Assembly: GCA_946122785.1 (NCBI GenBank)
Contig: CAMGYJ010000006.1
Location: forward strand, 1,116,001 to 1,180,000
Direction of reading: 5' to 3'
Length of the DNA stretch: 64,000 bases
Origin: Linum tenue
Lineage: Eukaryota > Streptophyta > Magnoliopsida > Malpighiales > Linaceae
Shown: piece by piece, positions 63,251 through 64,000 of the stretch
Layout of the letters: each line of letters opens with the position of its first letter
Numbering within the stretch: the first letter of the stretch is position 1
Notes under the pieces: generated by a model
Seen by the model: the letters and a program-made list of their open reading frames with translations, nothing else
Told to the model about the DNA's origin: nothing
The model's database searches: none
Translations under genes and position numbers: made by a program

Positions 63251-64000
63251 GGACTGAACCGAACCGTTACAAAGTCCTAACATCCACTTAAAATTGAACA
63301 CATAATTCAGGAGGCAGTAGCTACAAAGGGATCCCACTTAGCTCCTTAAATAGTTAGAGTAATTTAATTACGAATATTTAATTATTTAGATATGATCATT
63401 GATCCACCTAATGGGAAAGAGAGAGATACGTTTGGTTCAACTCAAGAAATTAATTAACAATTCTTAAGTGGGATTTGGTTTGGATTCCTTCTTGTCCCCT
63501 TATTCTTCATTGCGTCCTCTGTTTAGTGGTTATAAATTATAATTGGTTCTGCTTAATCCCTAATCTTGGATAAGTGAGAAATTAAGCTCTACCCTAGTTC
63601 GAGTACCAATGATTCCATGTAGAAAGTATGAAGCTATCATTCTCAACCTTTTTACCCAATAGGTTCTTGCTGGTGTACTAGCCACACAAAATGTAGTTAA
63701 GATTTTGTTTAATTTCTTGGTCATTAAGGAATTCTTGTGGTTGGGGTTGGATTAGGAAAAGGCAACTTTATGATTCCTTGGTCGAGGATTAATAGGGATT
63801 GGGTGACTAATCAAGATACGTGTTAATGAGAATATAATTAAGATGAACTATGTAATACAACTATATCAAAGAAGACTTATTATGCATAGAAACAACCCAC
63901 AGTGCTCGGTCATGTGTGCTACCTTTTCCTATTCGAGTTATATGGATATCATCATGTTGACAATATTCAGTGTTATTGGCCGAATTATGTGCTCGATGGC

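Larger units (their letters stand above)
57765..64000. other. DGK 3' region and terminal intergenic tract
   Basis: The first few hundred bases are presumably DGK 3' UTR. No further gene is supported to the window end. A MITE fragment (60705-60850), a GTTT run (62821-62839) and an LTR-like remnant (63119-63250) are the only definable structures. Confidence 0.5.

Noticed and set aside
1..64000. Known plant miRNA precursors and CRISPR arrays
   Set aside because: I looked by eye for common mature miRNA sequences (such as miR156, 159/319, 160, 164, 166, 171, 172 and 396) and saw none. CRISPR arrays are not expected in plant nuclear DNA, and no regularly spaced repeats were seen.

Overview
The window is nuclear DNA from a flowering plant, most likely a eudicot. 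It is AT-rich, its genes carry GT-AG introns, and all five recognisable proteins are closest to Arabidopsis families. I cannot name the species. I rebuilt the five genes exon by exon, and every junction keeps the reading frame. None of the protein sequences was checked by a database search.

Gene-dense block (about 9.5-21.3 kb, all on the + strand): a class II trehalose-phosphate synthase/phosphatase-like gene of TPS11 type (864 aa, 3 exons), a cyclic-nucleotide-gated channel of CNGC17 type (724 aa, 7 exons), and the second chloroplast SecY translocon gene, SCY2 (553 aa, 8 exons). About 5 kb further on, on the - strand, is a SMAX1-type repressor of karrikin/strigolactone-like signalling (994 aa, 3 exons). 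At 53.6-57.8 kb on the + strand lies a cluster II diacylglycerol kinase closest to DGK7 (499 aa, 12 exons). The five genes share no obvious pathway. They cover sugar signalling, calcium entry, thylakoid protein insertion, hormone response and lipid signalling, and their linkage looks incidental.

The rest is AT-rich intergenic DNA with no intact transposase or reverse transcriptase. It holds non-autonomous and decayed mobile elements, several with clean boundaries: a hAT-like element (260-1107, 8-bp target duplication), a Mutator-like MITE (8068-8440, 9-bp duplication), a roughly 1-kb foldback element with a GC-rich modular core (36101-37120), a 1.3-kb element between two long TA microsatellites that appears to carry a foreign gene fragment (39136-40438), a small hAT-like MITE (49496-49687), intronic MITEs in the CNGC and DGK genes, tRNA-derived SINE-like copies, and LTR ends beside primer-binding-site-like sequence.

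The best candidates for something undescribed are the palindromic foldback at 36.1-37.1 kb and the TA-microsatellite-targeted, gene-capturing element at 39.1-40.4 kb. Short upstream ORFs precede the TPS11-like and CNGC17-like start codons. A 43-codon ORF with an LxLxL repression motif (13032-13163) and a 34-bp-stem hairpin (25224-25356) also merit checking.
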